From Aquilaria yunnanensis (Eukaryota > Streptophyta > Magnoliopsida > Malvales > Thymelaeaceae): a stretch of 64,000 nucleotides of DNA. Both the position numbers and the translations under genes were made by a program. Below the pieces are notes generated by a model. It was given only the letters and a program-made list of their open reading frames with translations. It ran no database searches and was not told where the DNA came from. Shown here in pieces: positions 20,563 to 31,905 of the stretch. The stretch is from assembly GCA_039654915.1 (NCBI GenBank), contig CM077596.1:1984001-2048000 (forward strand), read 5' to 3'. Position 1 is the first letter of the stretch, and every line of letters starts with the position of its first letter.

Positions 20563-21324
20563 GGTGAGACCGGAGGGGGCTTCCAGTGAGGGAAAACGTT
20601 TGAAGTGGAGATTTCCCAGGAGAATCTACTTGAAACACTTAAAAAACAGGAGTTAGGAGGTCCCAGGAGTCTTTTTCTGGGGAGGAGCCTCCAACACCCA
20701 TGTCAGTGTTTTGGAGATTGAGAGAAAGTAATAAACGAAGAGGTTTTCTCTTTAGAGCCCAATCCCCCTTTACCTGGGGTGCTTACCGAATATTTATAGA
20801 GGGGTGAACAGTAGAAGTCCGTTTGACATGGCCGGCCCAGATTATGACTGTGTTTAGCCAGATGTGATCCGTACCTTCAGGGAGAAAGGAAACATTTAGT
20901 CGGCCGCAAGTCGCTTGGCCAGGAGCCTAGGCCGCACAAGGGCGGCGTGTCGGGGATGTGTTAAAGGCTCAATAATTGTTTCTGCCATACTCCCGAGGTT
21001 CTTCGGTGGAAGACAGCTCTTCGGAGCAGGAGAACTACCTCCCGAGATCACTTCAGTAATCCAGGAGTACCCTCATTGAGGGAGGTCCCGCTCGAGGTTG
21101 TTCTTCCTTGCCGAAGGTGGTTCAATCGTCTTACCGAGGGTGATGATGGACCGTTTTCCCGATGTTGGTACTGTCGTCTCTAGGGATGGTGAAGAATTGC
21201 CGAGGTCGAATGTGAGAGGGGCCAGACATCCTTCTTTCCGAAGTTAGTGCTTTTTCTTCCGAGGGTGGTACCTTACCCAAGCCTGCGGGTTTGGTTTGAA
21301 AGGTGATAGGCACTTCGGCTATCA
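20531..21324 (-). repeat. 5' LTR of element A
   Basis: This 794-bp LTR reads TGATGCCCTGCAGCATC to CACTTCGGCTATCA on the plus strand. It is shorter than and well diverged from the LTRs of B, C and D, consistent with A being the oldest insertion or belonging to a different subfamily. TATAAATA is on the minus strand at 20791-20798. The outer flank is ATAAC, the expected duplication, whose partner lies outside the window. Confidence 0.9.
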
Positions 21325-23700
21325 ATAACTATAAAGTAGATTTGACTTAACGCAAGCCTTTATGGCCAAACAGAGGAAGCAAGGAATGACATTCTATGTC
21401 TGTTTCTAGTTTTTCTTTTTTGGTGTGAGGTATTTGCTCTAGCAATATTCAACTTTGTTGATTTTTGTGGCTAGATGATTTCACCGGGTTCTGATTGCTT
21501 AATTTCTGGGGGCTGTACTTCTGATCTCTCGAACTCTACTTGATCTCTCTTATTGTTGCAATTAATTATCTCAAGAACTACTTACAAATAGTGGAATTAA
21601 TGACGCATTTACAAAGGTGAATTGCTAGACTGCCACGTTATCTTCATTTCAAATAGAATCATCATCCTCATTCTTATCTTACCATTCTCATTCACATCTT
21701 GTTCATTGTTGCACCTCCTACAAATGGAATTGGCATGTCCATAAGTCCCGAATGCCATTGACAATCGACACAAGACAGAGGAGGTGGTGGGCTGCATGGA
21801 AAGTGGTGCGACAGCCCTACCATCTCCTCACTTTCCATGGTACCTCTGTCCAAGGCTATAAATAAATTGAGTGAAAAAGAATAGAATTTGTTCATGTTCA
21901 TTCCTTTTAACTTTAAACAAATACAAACACGAGTAATAAACAAATACATTTTTTCTGCTCTTATTCGTTCATTCATAAATAAATTTATTTGCATTCATTT
22001 GCTAACAATAACAGTGTTGCGAGCCAAAAGAACAAAAAAAATGAACATGTTCATGAACACTATTAAATGAATATGTTCATGAACCATATAAACAAATGCA
22101 TTCGTAAAAAACATAAACAAATAATTGAAAAAATGAACAAAAATGAATATTAATAATAAATGAATTCACAAAAAACTAAATAAATTAGTATACAAATGAA
22201 CATACAAACAATGAATATAAATGGATATTAACTGAACTGTTCATTAATATAAATGAATGAATGATACTTTCTTTATGTTTGTCTATTTAATTGAATAAAT
22301 GAATATAAACAAACTCCCATCAAAATGTTCTTGAATAGTATACTAAAGTCCTATTGCTTACACTCTAGGAATGTCTTGCCAGATCCATCCACTGGCTTTG
22401 AGCTGACTAGAAAATTCTACATCACAATCATCTTGATGGGATATACTTGTTTTAACGGCATATCTAATCATTTAATTGCTTAATGGCGGGATTGCACCAA
22501 CTTGATGACATCAATGGGTGATTTATCCTCGTTTAACATCTTCAGGTGTTGATTTGGTCTAAATTAAAGTTGCATGGGCTAATTCAATTAGGCTAAACTA
22601 CAAACATTAATGGTTTATCTGCAATTTTTCCCATCCATACATGGATTAGTTTTAGATGGTCCGAAAAATTTGTACTAAACAGAGTTAAAAAAGATAAGCT
22701 GCATGTGGCGGACCCACGTAAACAAATAGGCAGACGGCCTCACTATTTTCTAAAGTTTCAACATAGGGCAGTTTTGGAGGAATACAAGGGTGCTACCAGT
22801 TTCTTGCGAAACAAACTACATCTTTTCTTTAGTCTTCTTTTCATTTCCATTCTAATTACAAAATAAAAATTACTAATGAAAATTAGAAAAATATGAAAAT
22901 TTCTAAAAATATAAAATTTATACACTCACTTAATCCTTTTGAAAATTTACTGTATTACTCCACACTTTTGAAGCAATAGTGGAACATTAAATCTTTCATT
23001 GTCTCAATTAATATTTGGGCAGTCCCCGCTTTCTTTCTCTTCTAACTTTTAAAATACTATTTTGCAATGCTTCCATGTGTAAAAAAATTCTACATCTACA
23101 ACATTAAACTGGTCATGCTGACTGTCCACATCAAATCAACTCATGCCATATAAAATTTCGAACAAGTGTTTGTACAATCCAACTTTATACTTGGCAAAAT
23201 TTGCATGGGTATGCTCCGATTTAGATTGCATATTGATTTTAGTATTAGACGAAGGTTGAGGTCAATGGCACCATAATCAGATATGGCATTTACCTAGTAG
23301 CAACTAGTTACCGTGTACCGCATAATATATTTTAACATTTTTAATACTGACATCACTAGATATATTGTATCTTTAAATTATACATATACTATATGGTATA
23401 CCGCCTCATATGTTATTACCTAGTTTTAAAAAATTTAAATATTGCTTTATGATAAAACAACTTAATAAAATTTTTTTTTATCTTTTTATCTTTATTGTAA
23501 TAGTTTTCATCATAATTTTCATGATACAAATAAAATAGATATTAAATAAAATATGATATTTTATGAAAACATAAAAATGGAATATATGACTTAAGTAAAT
23601 ATTATTCAATAAAAAATAATTTACAAATATTATTATAGGGTTGTAATTACGTTTGATTATATCACACAGAAAGCATATAATAAACACAATTACTGGATTA
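21325..23700. other. AT-rich intergenic DNA, no gene seen
   Basis: No coding sequence could be supported. About 21860-22330 is rich in GTTCATGAAC-type palindromes and AAATGAA/TTCATT words, like an old degenerate dispersed repeat. The rest shows nothing recognisable. Confidence 0.5.
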
Positions 23701-24955
23701 ATGTCTTAAATGTCTCTAGTCTAGTATTATTATGGAGTAGGTCATAATAATACATGACAACTAGCATATATGGAGACTAATATGAGATATGTAGTCTACA
23801 TATGGGTACAAGTTGGAGAACTTGTGTATTGAATCGACCCACCATGAGAACGCCACATGGATCGTTATATGAGTGTCATAAGTGATTCTCATAGTGATCA
23901 TAGTATATGTAGTCTTTTGACCTAAGATCATCAAGGTTCCCTACATGTAAGTCACATACTTTGATACTTCCCTTTGTTGCTCGTAATTGAGTGAACTTGA
24001 AAAGGGTCATTAGTTATGTCACATATCATGCGGAGGGTTTTATATAATCAAGATGAGATTTGTCCATTCTATGTAACGGGAGTGATATCTTCGGCCTCCT
24101 TCATGGAGTGAGACTTAAAAAATGCATAGTCATACTCGGATGAGTTTACATATGATATCAATATCATCAGTTTAAGTTAGTCTACTCGGTAATGAAGAAA
24201 TCATATATCAGGTTATATGAAAGTGACACATTCCATGTTTTATGCTTGGTCTTGATATCTTAGATAAATGGAAAATGGCATATACGGATAGTAATCATAA
24301 AGGTTTAGTCGAATCAACGACTATCTTATCACTCGGGTAGCAATGATGTGTTGCTAGACACCACTCATTGCTTATAATCATAAATGTGATTTATGATCAT
24401 TACCAACGTGTTAAGAGACTATTGGATCGAATACATAAAGCCTATTTAAATTATTTGAGTGCATAGGCTACTTTATTTAGGTTATGGTTTAATGAAAATT
24501 TCGTATAAATAATTGGCCCAAAAGTTAAGTCATTATTAAGTCTGAAATTAAACCTAATTGGATTAGGGCTTTGAAACTCATTAGGCTTGGGAGTTAAGTC
24601 TCACTATAAATACATCATATAGTGATAAATTCGCAGCCCTTGTCCTAACCTCCCAAAAGGATGAAATTAGAATAGTTCTAAAAACTAGCTACACACTTTT
24701 CTTGCTAATCCTTGGAGGATGTAAGCTAACATTGTGGGTACAAGAGAAATGCATCTGCCGGGATGTAGTGAAGGCATGGTGATCCCAAGAGGCTCGTGTG
24801 AATACCGTAGAAAGCTTGAACACGTCAACTATTCAGATTTTATGATTCGACTCAACAGTTGGGTGAAATATCTAAACCGAATTAGGTATGAAAATGTCGA
24901 ATACCCGGTTTACCCCTTTTCGCTTGGATCCTGAAGTGTTTTGGTTATATTCCAT
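23701..24955 (+). repeat. LTR-retrotransposon-derived segment (solo-LTR-like), tentative
   Basis: This roughly 1.25-kb segment has the look of a plant LTR: a long non-coding stretch with a TATA-like CTATAAATAC near 24604, followed by a leader-like region. Composition changes abruptly at its right end, where BAHD pseudogene sequence begins near 24960. No clean TG...CA ends or target duplication could be fixed, so limits and class are inference. Confidence 0.3.
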
Positions 24956-26929
24956 TGCGCTTGCTTGGCTCCCAAAACTTTACACTCTACTATACCCCTC
25001 ACCAGCTACCTCACCTAGCCCCCAACTTACACCAAACCCCTTATCTTCTTTACCTTGAACAATGGTATCTTCTTCACTGTCGTTGAGTCATCGGTTGATT
25101 TTGACCACCTTACAAACTGCAGGACCATACTGACAGTGACCTCCACCCTCTGGTTCTGAGGCTAAACTTATCTAACAACAAAGTAAAAATATTGTCCCTG
25201 TAAATCACTTTGTTCCCTAACCAAGGCTTCACTTTTGGTCAAATAATTCGCCATGCTGTTCTGGATGGCAACTCAGTCACTCGTTTAACAAAATCATGGG
25301 CTTATATCTGTAGACAAATTAGTAATGATTTGACGAAAAAAACATGTCCTATTACTAGAAGAGCTAACCCCAAATTTTGACACTAGTCTTATAAAAGATC
25401 CGATCGGGCTCAACAGGTTGTTCTTGAATGAATGGCAGGAACTTACCCCATCCGGTTTGGAAGAGAGAAGTGTTAAAGTCTCACATGAAAAAGGATGGGC
25501 ATGGAGCCTTGCATTAGTGGAGTTCTAGTCTGACCCTCTCCAACAAAGCAGGGTTTTTAAATGATCCACCAGTTTTGGACCGAGTTGGATCATGATCCAC
25601 TTATAATGTTTTAAGAAATGGGTCATGTTTGGAGCTCCATAGAGCACCAATTTAGTAATTGTCCATCATTTCACTTGTGTGTTTTACTCTCCAACTCTCC
25701 ATTTGTATGTTTTGCCAATTTAGATGAACAACTAATCCTCAATCTTCTCCCCTCGTTGATTCATTGTGTTCACTGATTCACTGATTCATTGTCCAACTCT
25801 GTTTCATTGCTGCATCGACTTGTCTTTTAGTGAATCTTAGGGTTAGGATCATTGTGGCTTTTGGCCATCGATCCTCGATCTTCTCCCCTCGTTGATTTAG
25901 ACGAGCCGCTGACCCTAAGTCTTCTCCCCTTATTGATTTGTTTTGTTCACCGATTCATGGATTTGTTGCCCAACTTTATCTTGTTGCTATGTCGACTCAT
26001 CTTTTAGTGAATTTGCCATCGTTTCTACTTTTCCACGGTTCCATTAGGTAATTTGAAGACCTGGGGTTTTGTTTCTCTCATTTTGTTTATGGGTTTAAAC
26101 CATTCTATTTGGAGTTTAAGGTCTGCTAAATAAAGCTTTTTGATTTTCCTATCATTAGAGAACAAGATTTAGTGTAAATCAGTGAAAGGCTGAAAGCCAT
26201 TATGATTTATCTTCAATATATCTCACTAAATTTTTCCCTTCGTATGCCTCTTTTAGTTCACCAAAGAATCCACGGTCAATGCCTTGATGGGCTTCGTCTT
26301 CTGCTTTGTTCAGGATTAGGTTTAATCGCAGAGAGAATAAAGTCTGTAAAGACCAAAGAGAATAGTGGATTTGAGATAAAATTGATATGCAGAAAAGAGA
26401 AAGTAGATTTGAGGGAAAAAGATGAAAATACCTGAAAGGTAAGGGAAAAAAAAAAGTAAAACATAGGCACAAGTGAGGAAATAAAGTTGGGAGCCAAGTG
26501 CCAGCCAGCTAGATAACACGTAGGATTGTTTAATAGGGCAGCTAAGCACACAAGCCAATGATTGCCAAAAAAGACAAAATTAATTCCCAAGTATTTGAGA
26601 CGGCCAGGAGCAGTAGAGAAGGCCAAATTTAAGGCAGAGAATTTGTGTACTCTTTAGTCTAGAGCCTTTTTGCGTCTCCCATTTTGGCATCTAAGTGCTA
26701 GCATTACTACTACCACCATATTATTGTTTATGAATCGAATGATTATAAAAATTAACTTTTTATTGAATCCTCTTGTCTATATTTTATAATCAATCAAATG
26801 GCTACATTGGGTGCTCACTAGTTTAGAGCCGAGTTGAGTTAGTATTTTTTTTATAAAAAATTATATTATTTCATTTATAAAATTTGGTAGTATGAGGTTC
26901 TTAGTACCCTATCTCACAGATACTTTATT

Positions 26930-27290
26930 GAAGATAAATTTACTTGGTGCCAGGCATAGAATGAGGTTTACTTGGTAAAGTCTGGATATTATATTACTTT
27001 TGCTTTTAAGGATGGGAATGAGGGTGAATCAGTGGAAGTCCATATGTAGATTTTGGTTAGGAGTTTTGTAAATTGAAATTTCCTTCTAAATTAAATATTT
27101 TTTTATTGTAAGTATTGCATGATCATTTGCCTTCTTGAGTAAATCTTTGTTTTCGCTAGATTAATTTTATTAAAAAGTATGTTGTTTGTGTGGGTGAGTC
27201 TGAATCTATTGAACATATTCTTTTCTCTTTTTCTTTAGCGTTGACAATAAGGCATTGCATTGGTGTTGATTTGATGTATTTTACTTATTT
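26930..27290 (+). pseudogene. possible LINE C-terminal fragment
   Basis: Scattered frames give VYLVKSGYY-like and CVGESESIEHILFSFS-like residues. These resemble the region after the reverse transcriptase of plant LINEs (YSVKSGY, then CG..ESI.H.LF.C, the zf-RVT region). Several frame changes are needed and the fragment is short, so this is tentative. Confidence 0.3.
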
Positions 27291-27818
27291 TGGTATACTG
27301 CATCAAATTTTTTTTCTTCGCAAAGTTGTCTCCAACAGGTAAGTTTTTCATTTCTTATTCTTGGATGGTTGTTGTAGTGGAATGAAAATAGTTTTGTTTT
27401 CATCATAGACTTCCTTTTGCGTTTGGGACATTGATATTTCAACTAAAGAGTTGGAGAGATAAGTTGCACAGCTTTTTTGTTGTCAATGTCTACTTAATTT
27501 TATTTGCAATAGTTCATGTTACTTCCATTACAACTTTTGGTTTAAACTAGGCTTATTTCCTTTTCTTCCTTTTGTTTGGTTTATAAAGTTAGTTGTCTGT
27601 CTTTATGGATAAAGTGCATGACTAGTTTGCCTTGTTGTTGTGCTATCTATAGATGTTTTTCTTTCATTTGTCTCCACCAAATTAGTCTCTCCTCTCTTGT
27701 AGGTTATGATTTTATGGTCTATAAAAAACAAGCCAAGTCTTTGATCATTATGTTTGTTGTGTGATATGTTTTCTTAGTTTCTGATTTGGGCTTGTAAGTG
27801 GCAATTGGCTATTGCATC

Positions 27819-27870
27819 ACTTGAAGACTGATGTTAAATCACTTGTCGACCGCAACATCAGTCTTCAAGT
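27819..27870. repeat. perfect 17-bp inverted repeat (hairpin)
   Basis: ACTTGAAGACTGATGTT at 27819-27835 is the exact reverse complement of 27854-27870, with an 18-base spacer. It lies within the hAT element. Confidence 0.85.
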
Positions 27871-28354
27871 TGTTGGCTTAAACCTATTTATCATAATTTT
27901 CCCAACATGCTGCTTAGATTTTGACATCACTTGCATTAAACTATACTTGCTTTTCCTATCTTTCTAACCTACTCATTCCAGTTTTGCATTCCATCCATTT
28001 GGCAACTTAAGCTTTCATAGTTCATACATAAAGCTTGTGTCAGTTTTAACAGATCATTATCTATGACATATTTCAACTTTTTAATTGGTAATATATTCAT
28101 CCAAAACTTTACCAGTAATGGTGCATGAGTCTTCATATCTAAATGCAAGGCTAAAACTATACTTCTAGTAACTCGAGTAGAGCAAATTGTACATCTAAAC
28201 TGATTGAAACACAAAGGTCCTTTATTTTGTGTTCATCGATAGATGTTGACTTTGGTTGTTGCTCAGTACCTATTATTTATAATAAGGCTATATGGAGAAT
28301 GTTTTATTTTGTATTTATTTGAAGTAAGCATTCTTTGTTTCAGGTCAAATTGAG

Positions 28355-30586
28355 ATGGATTCAGACTCCACATCTTAAGCAGATGACAATGATATGAATC
28401 TAACCTCACAAATCCCAAATGGTTAAGATAAGATATTAGCATAAACTATAATAGGGAGTGGAAGTGGTACACATATTGCTAGCAAGAGTAAACTTTAGTC
28501 TCATATTTGGTAGTTCTTTACAAAACAACAAGTTCGTGGAAATTGCCGGGCAATATGCAATGGTTGCAAGAGATCACTTGCTGGGGGCCCAAAAAGTGGG
28601 GCATCCTATCTTAAAAACCATATTGATAGGTGTCCAAACAAAAATTTCAAAGTTCATATGAATCAAGTTGTGGGGTCCAACAATCAAAACAAGGTTGATA
28701 GGAAAATGACTATTAGGAACTACACTTTTGATGAGAAGATAGCAAGAAGAGATTTAACTCAAATGATAGTTCTAGAAGAGTATCCATTGTCCATGGTTGA
28801 TTATGTTAGATTTAGGATGTATTATAGCACTTTGCAATCACTATTTAAGGTGCCTTCTTGAAGAACAATAAGGCGTGACATTCTAAGGCTCCACAAGGAT
28901 TTTAAGAAGCAAGTGATGAGTTTTTTGGACACCAATGAAGGGAGAATTACTATCACAATGAACATGTGGAAATCAGATCATAAAAAAAAATGGGTATATG
29001 GCAATTACTGCCTATTTCATTGACAACACTTAGAGTTTACAAAAGATCATCATCAGGTAAGTATATTAAATACTTTGTATAATTAGCTGGTTATTTGTAT
29101 GTAGATTTGAATATGTTCCTGCTCCACATACAAAAGATGTGATTGTGAAACATTTGATGGATTGCTTGCTTAATTAGAATATTGATAGAAAGCTTGTTAC
29201 AATCACTGTTGACAATTCTATGAATGATGGTGTTGTTAGAGACTGGTTGGCAAAATTAGTAAGGGTTATTTGTTATTGAATGGAAATTTTTTCCACATGA
29301 GGTGTTGTGCACATATATTAAACCTTACTATCGAGAGTGGCTTGGATGTTATGGAAGATTCTATAGAAAAGATTCGTGATAGTATCTTGTTTTGGACTGC
29401 TGCTCCAAAAAGAATGGAAAATTTTAAGGAACTAGCTCGTCAATTGAAAATTTCAACAAATAAAAAGTTGTCAATTAATTGTAAAATACGTTGGAATTCA
29501 ACTTACTTCATGCTTATGACAACTATAAACTACAAGAAGGTTTTTTAGAGATATGACAAAATGTGACATTGAGCTAGGATACAAAATTGCAACATTGGAA
29601 ATTGATTAGAATAGGGCTGCTTTGATTTTAGAAAAATAAAAATTATTTTTTCTGGTTACAAAGAAGTTTTCTGGTACAAAAAATCCTATAGTTAAATTAT
29701 ATTTTCCAAATCTTTGTAAGATTTAGTTGGCATTAAGAAGGTGGATTTTGGACCCAAGTCCTTTAATTTCTGAGGTGGCAAAAGATAAGTTGGCCAATTA
29801 TGAGAAGTATTAGGCAAATGTACAAAGAATTATGGATGTTGCTACATTATTGGATCCTAGGTATAAGAGAGTTTTGCTCATATATTACTTTAAGAAGTTA
29901 TATAAAAAGAAAAGGTTGATGAAGAAGTTGAAAATATTGTGCAAATATGTAGCAATTTGTTGATAGAGTATGAAATGAATATGTTTCAATCACTTGTTGC
30001 TAGCATTTCTTCTATTAGATTGACTAATGAAGAAGAAAATATTCATAATGTTCCATTGGACTATGATAATTATGCCTTAATGAATAGACGAGATAAAAGT
30101 AGATGAAGGTCAAAGTTGCAACATTTTTTTTATATAGATGTGGTTCCAAGAGATCATAATTTTGATATTTTAGATTGGTGGAAAATCAAGGATCCAACAT
30201 TTCCTATCTTACAAAAGATTTGCTAAGGACATCTATGCTACTCTCGTTTCTATGGTTGTTTCAGAGTCCACGTTTAGTATAGGTGGAAGATTGGTGAGTC
30301 CTCACCGTAATAGACTACAACCTATTATGGTTGAAGCATTGGTATACACTCAGAATTGGTTTCAAGTATAGAACAATGGTATGTAAATGTTTCTTTTATT
30401 CATTATTTTTTTGGCTAGGTTAATTTGAAAATTTTTTGTTTTATTATGTGCAAATATATTTTTTTTGAATTTTTAGTTCTATTCGATAAAATACTTTCTT
30501 CATCCCAAATGTTTCTAGAAGATATTGAAGAATATGATAAATCTGATAGTGGTGATGATGGGGATTTGAATGTTGCAGATAATTAA
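28355..30586 (+). pseudogene. hAT transposase (zf-BED, RNase H-like, dimerisation domain), decayed
   Basis: The proposed start is ATG 28355, after an acceptor-like TTTCAG and followed by an early TAA. Parts in order are a BED zinc-finger remnant near 28590 (GASYLKNHIDRCPNKNFKVH in one frame), then YPLSMVDYVRFRMYY and RRDILRLHKDF, then WKSDH (29000). Next is the large central region 29270-29548 with HMRCCAHILNLTIESGLDVM and CKIRWNSTYFML, and VATLLDPRYKR near 29850. The hAT C-terminal dimerisation domain near 30230-30370 reads VVSESTFSIGGRLVSPHRNR. An acidic tail ends at TAA 30584-30586. Many stops and at least four frameshifts are present. It resembles the Ac/RICESLEEPER branch. Confidence 0.82.
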
Positions 30587-30892
30587 TACGTAATGTTTAT
30601 TTGTTACTTTTAATTCCCTTTTTGTAGTTTGTGTTATGTATGTTGTTTGTTTACTGTTAACATGATCTTGTTATTTGTTATCTAGGAAGCAAAATGTTGA
30701 AGATGGGCACCAACTAATTTCAAGACTTGGGTTTTATTTTTGTGATTTCAAGGCTTGCACTAAAGGTTGTATTGGCTTGGTACAAAAACTACTTGGTATT
30801 TAATACATGCTTTTAATAGTTGTGTTTGTTGAACCGTATAGGTATGTTTAGTTGAGAATTTTGTTGTTTCATGCTCTAGCTATATTTTTTAT

Positions 30893-31562
30893 TTGTTAAG
30901 CGAATTAGTTAGTTGCTTGTTTTGGTGACAGAGTTTAGCACAATTCGTTCTTATTTTGGAACTATGTATTGATGGCTCGTAGTTGGTGTTTTGATTTACC
31001 CTTGTGTGATCTTGTTGTTAATGTTGTACTGATTGTTTTCACATTACATGTTATTTTTATTATCTTATTTCATAAAAAAAATAAGTATGTTGTTTTCCTA
31101 AATAATAATAAACTAAACAAGAAAAACAACTTCTACAAAATATTTGAAATAGCTACAAAAAAATTTTTTTGAATTATTTATCAAAATATTAAGGACTGGA
31201 TATTCATGGATAATCCATCAATATCCACAAATTTGTTAGGTGGATTAGTTAGTTGCTTGTTTTGGTGACAGAGTTTAGCACAATTCATTCTTGTTTTGGA
31301 ACTATGTATTGATGGCTCTCAGTTGGTGTTTTGATTTACCTTTGTGTGATCTTGTTGTTAATATTGTACTAATTGTTTTCATATTACATGTTATTTTTAT
31401 TATCTTCTTTCATAAAAAAAATAGGTTTGTTGTTTTCCTAAATAATAATAAACTAAACAAGAAAAAAAAACTTCTACAAAATATTTGAAATAGCTACAAA
31501 TTTTTTTTTTTGAAATATTTATCAAAATTTATGGATTGGATAATTCATGGATATCCACAATT
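30893..31562. repeat. tandem duplication of about 340 bp inside the hAT element
   Basis: Units at 30893-31231 and 31232-31562 share long runs, including TGGCTCKYAGTTGGTGTTTT and AAATAATAATAAACTAAACA, at an offset of about 340. It accounts for the pair of similar 65-67-codon frames at 30969 and 31291, which are repeats rather than genes. Confidence 0.85.
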
Positions 31563-31905
31563 TAAAATGGGCAGGTCATAGATCGATCCATAAATAAGTA
31601 GAGCAGGTTATGGATTGATCCATAAAAAAATCCAACAAGGGTGAATCACTCTATGGAGCAGGTCGATCCACTCCATGCCGACCCATTCCTATACATGACC
31701 TCGGAACGATTTGTTCAGACATTGTTCGAGTGAGATTCGAGTTCACGGCCAGTAACATATATAGCAACACTGAGAGCGAAGGTCTTGCCCAAGCTCGAAC
31801 AGAGAGAGAAGCTACTTCACCTGTCGACTTACGTTGTTGTCACTGCATTTTAACTTGGACGTTTTTGTTGCTCTATTGGTTGATGGGCTAAGAGATGCTT
31901 CATGA

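Larger units (their letters stand above)
3788..21324 (-). mobile_element. Tat-like Ty3/gypsy element A (host of B and C), partial
   Basis: This is the oldest element of the stack, read right to left: 5' LTR (20531-21324), primer-binding site, gag (20562-18969), insertion of element B, then end of gag and protease (8158-7209), RT (7208-about 6400), RNase H (about 6400-5303), integrase (5302-4252) and an AT-rich 3' spacer (to 3788), where element C begins. Its 3' LTR lies outside the window. Gag is colinear across B once B and one copy of the 5-bp duplication are removed. Every coding segment contains stops or frameshifts. Confidence 0.9.
25510..28354. other. 5' half of the hAT element, no intact gene
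   Basis: The region is mostly AT-rich non-coding sequence. 25740-26000 repeats phrases such as CTTCTCCCCTCGTTGATT in imperfect copies. A 116-codon minus-strand frame at 26626-26276 has no recognisable domain and is left unannotated. Confidence 0.45.
25492..31692 (+). mobile_element. hAT transposon inserted in BAHD copy 1
   Basis: The element splits BAHD copy 1. Its ends are approximate: left AGGATGGGCATGGAG, and right, as reverse complement, AGGAATGGGTCGGCATGGAG. They are flanked by an imperfect 8-bp duplication (ACATGAAA / ACATGACC). Subterminal GATCCA/TGGATC words are clustered at both ends (25556-25605 and 31580-31680). Inside lies a plus-strand hAT transposase pseudogene. About 6.2 kb is long for a hAT and suggests later insertions in its 5' half. 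Confidence 0.75.
24960..31905 (+). pseudogene. BAHD acyltransferase copy 1 (split by a hAT element)
   Basis: There are two blocks. 24960-25490 matches copy 2 from the residues before LAGYLTWP to just past the DRW region, including a degraded HHxxxDG site (CGCCATGCTGTTCTGGATGG). 31693-31905 resumes with the segment after the insertion (RAKVL-like, LHLSTY-like), then jumps by internal deletion to the C-terminal end (LVDGLRDAS-like). Stops and frameshifts are frequent. The N-terminal 100 or so codons are missing. The family transfers acyl groups (often malonyl) from CoA to phenolic glycosides, but this copy is dead. Confidence 0.82.

Noticed and set aside
26276..26626. 116-codon minus-strand frame in the hAT element
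   Set aside because: Phe/Leu-rich with no family resemblance and no splice or start context; probably chance.
30969..31488. Two similar hydrophobic 65-67-codon frames
   Set aside because: Copies of one tandemly duplicated non-coding stretch in the hAT element.
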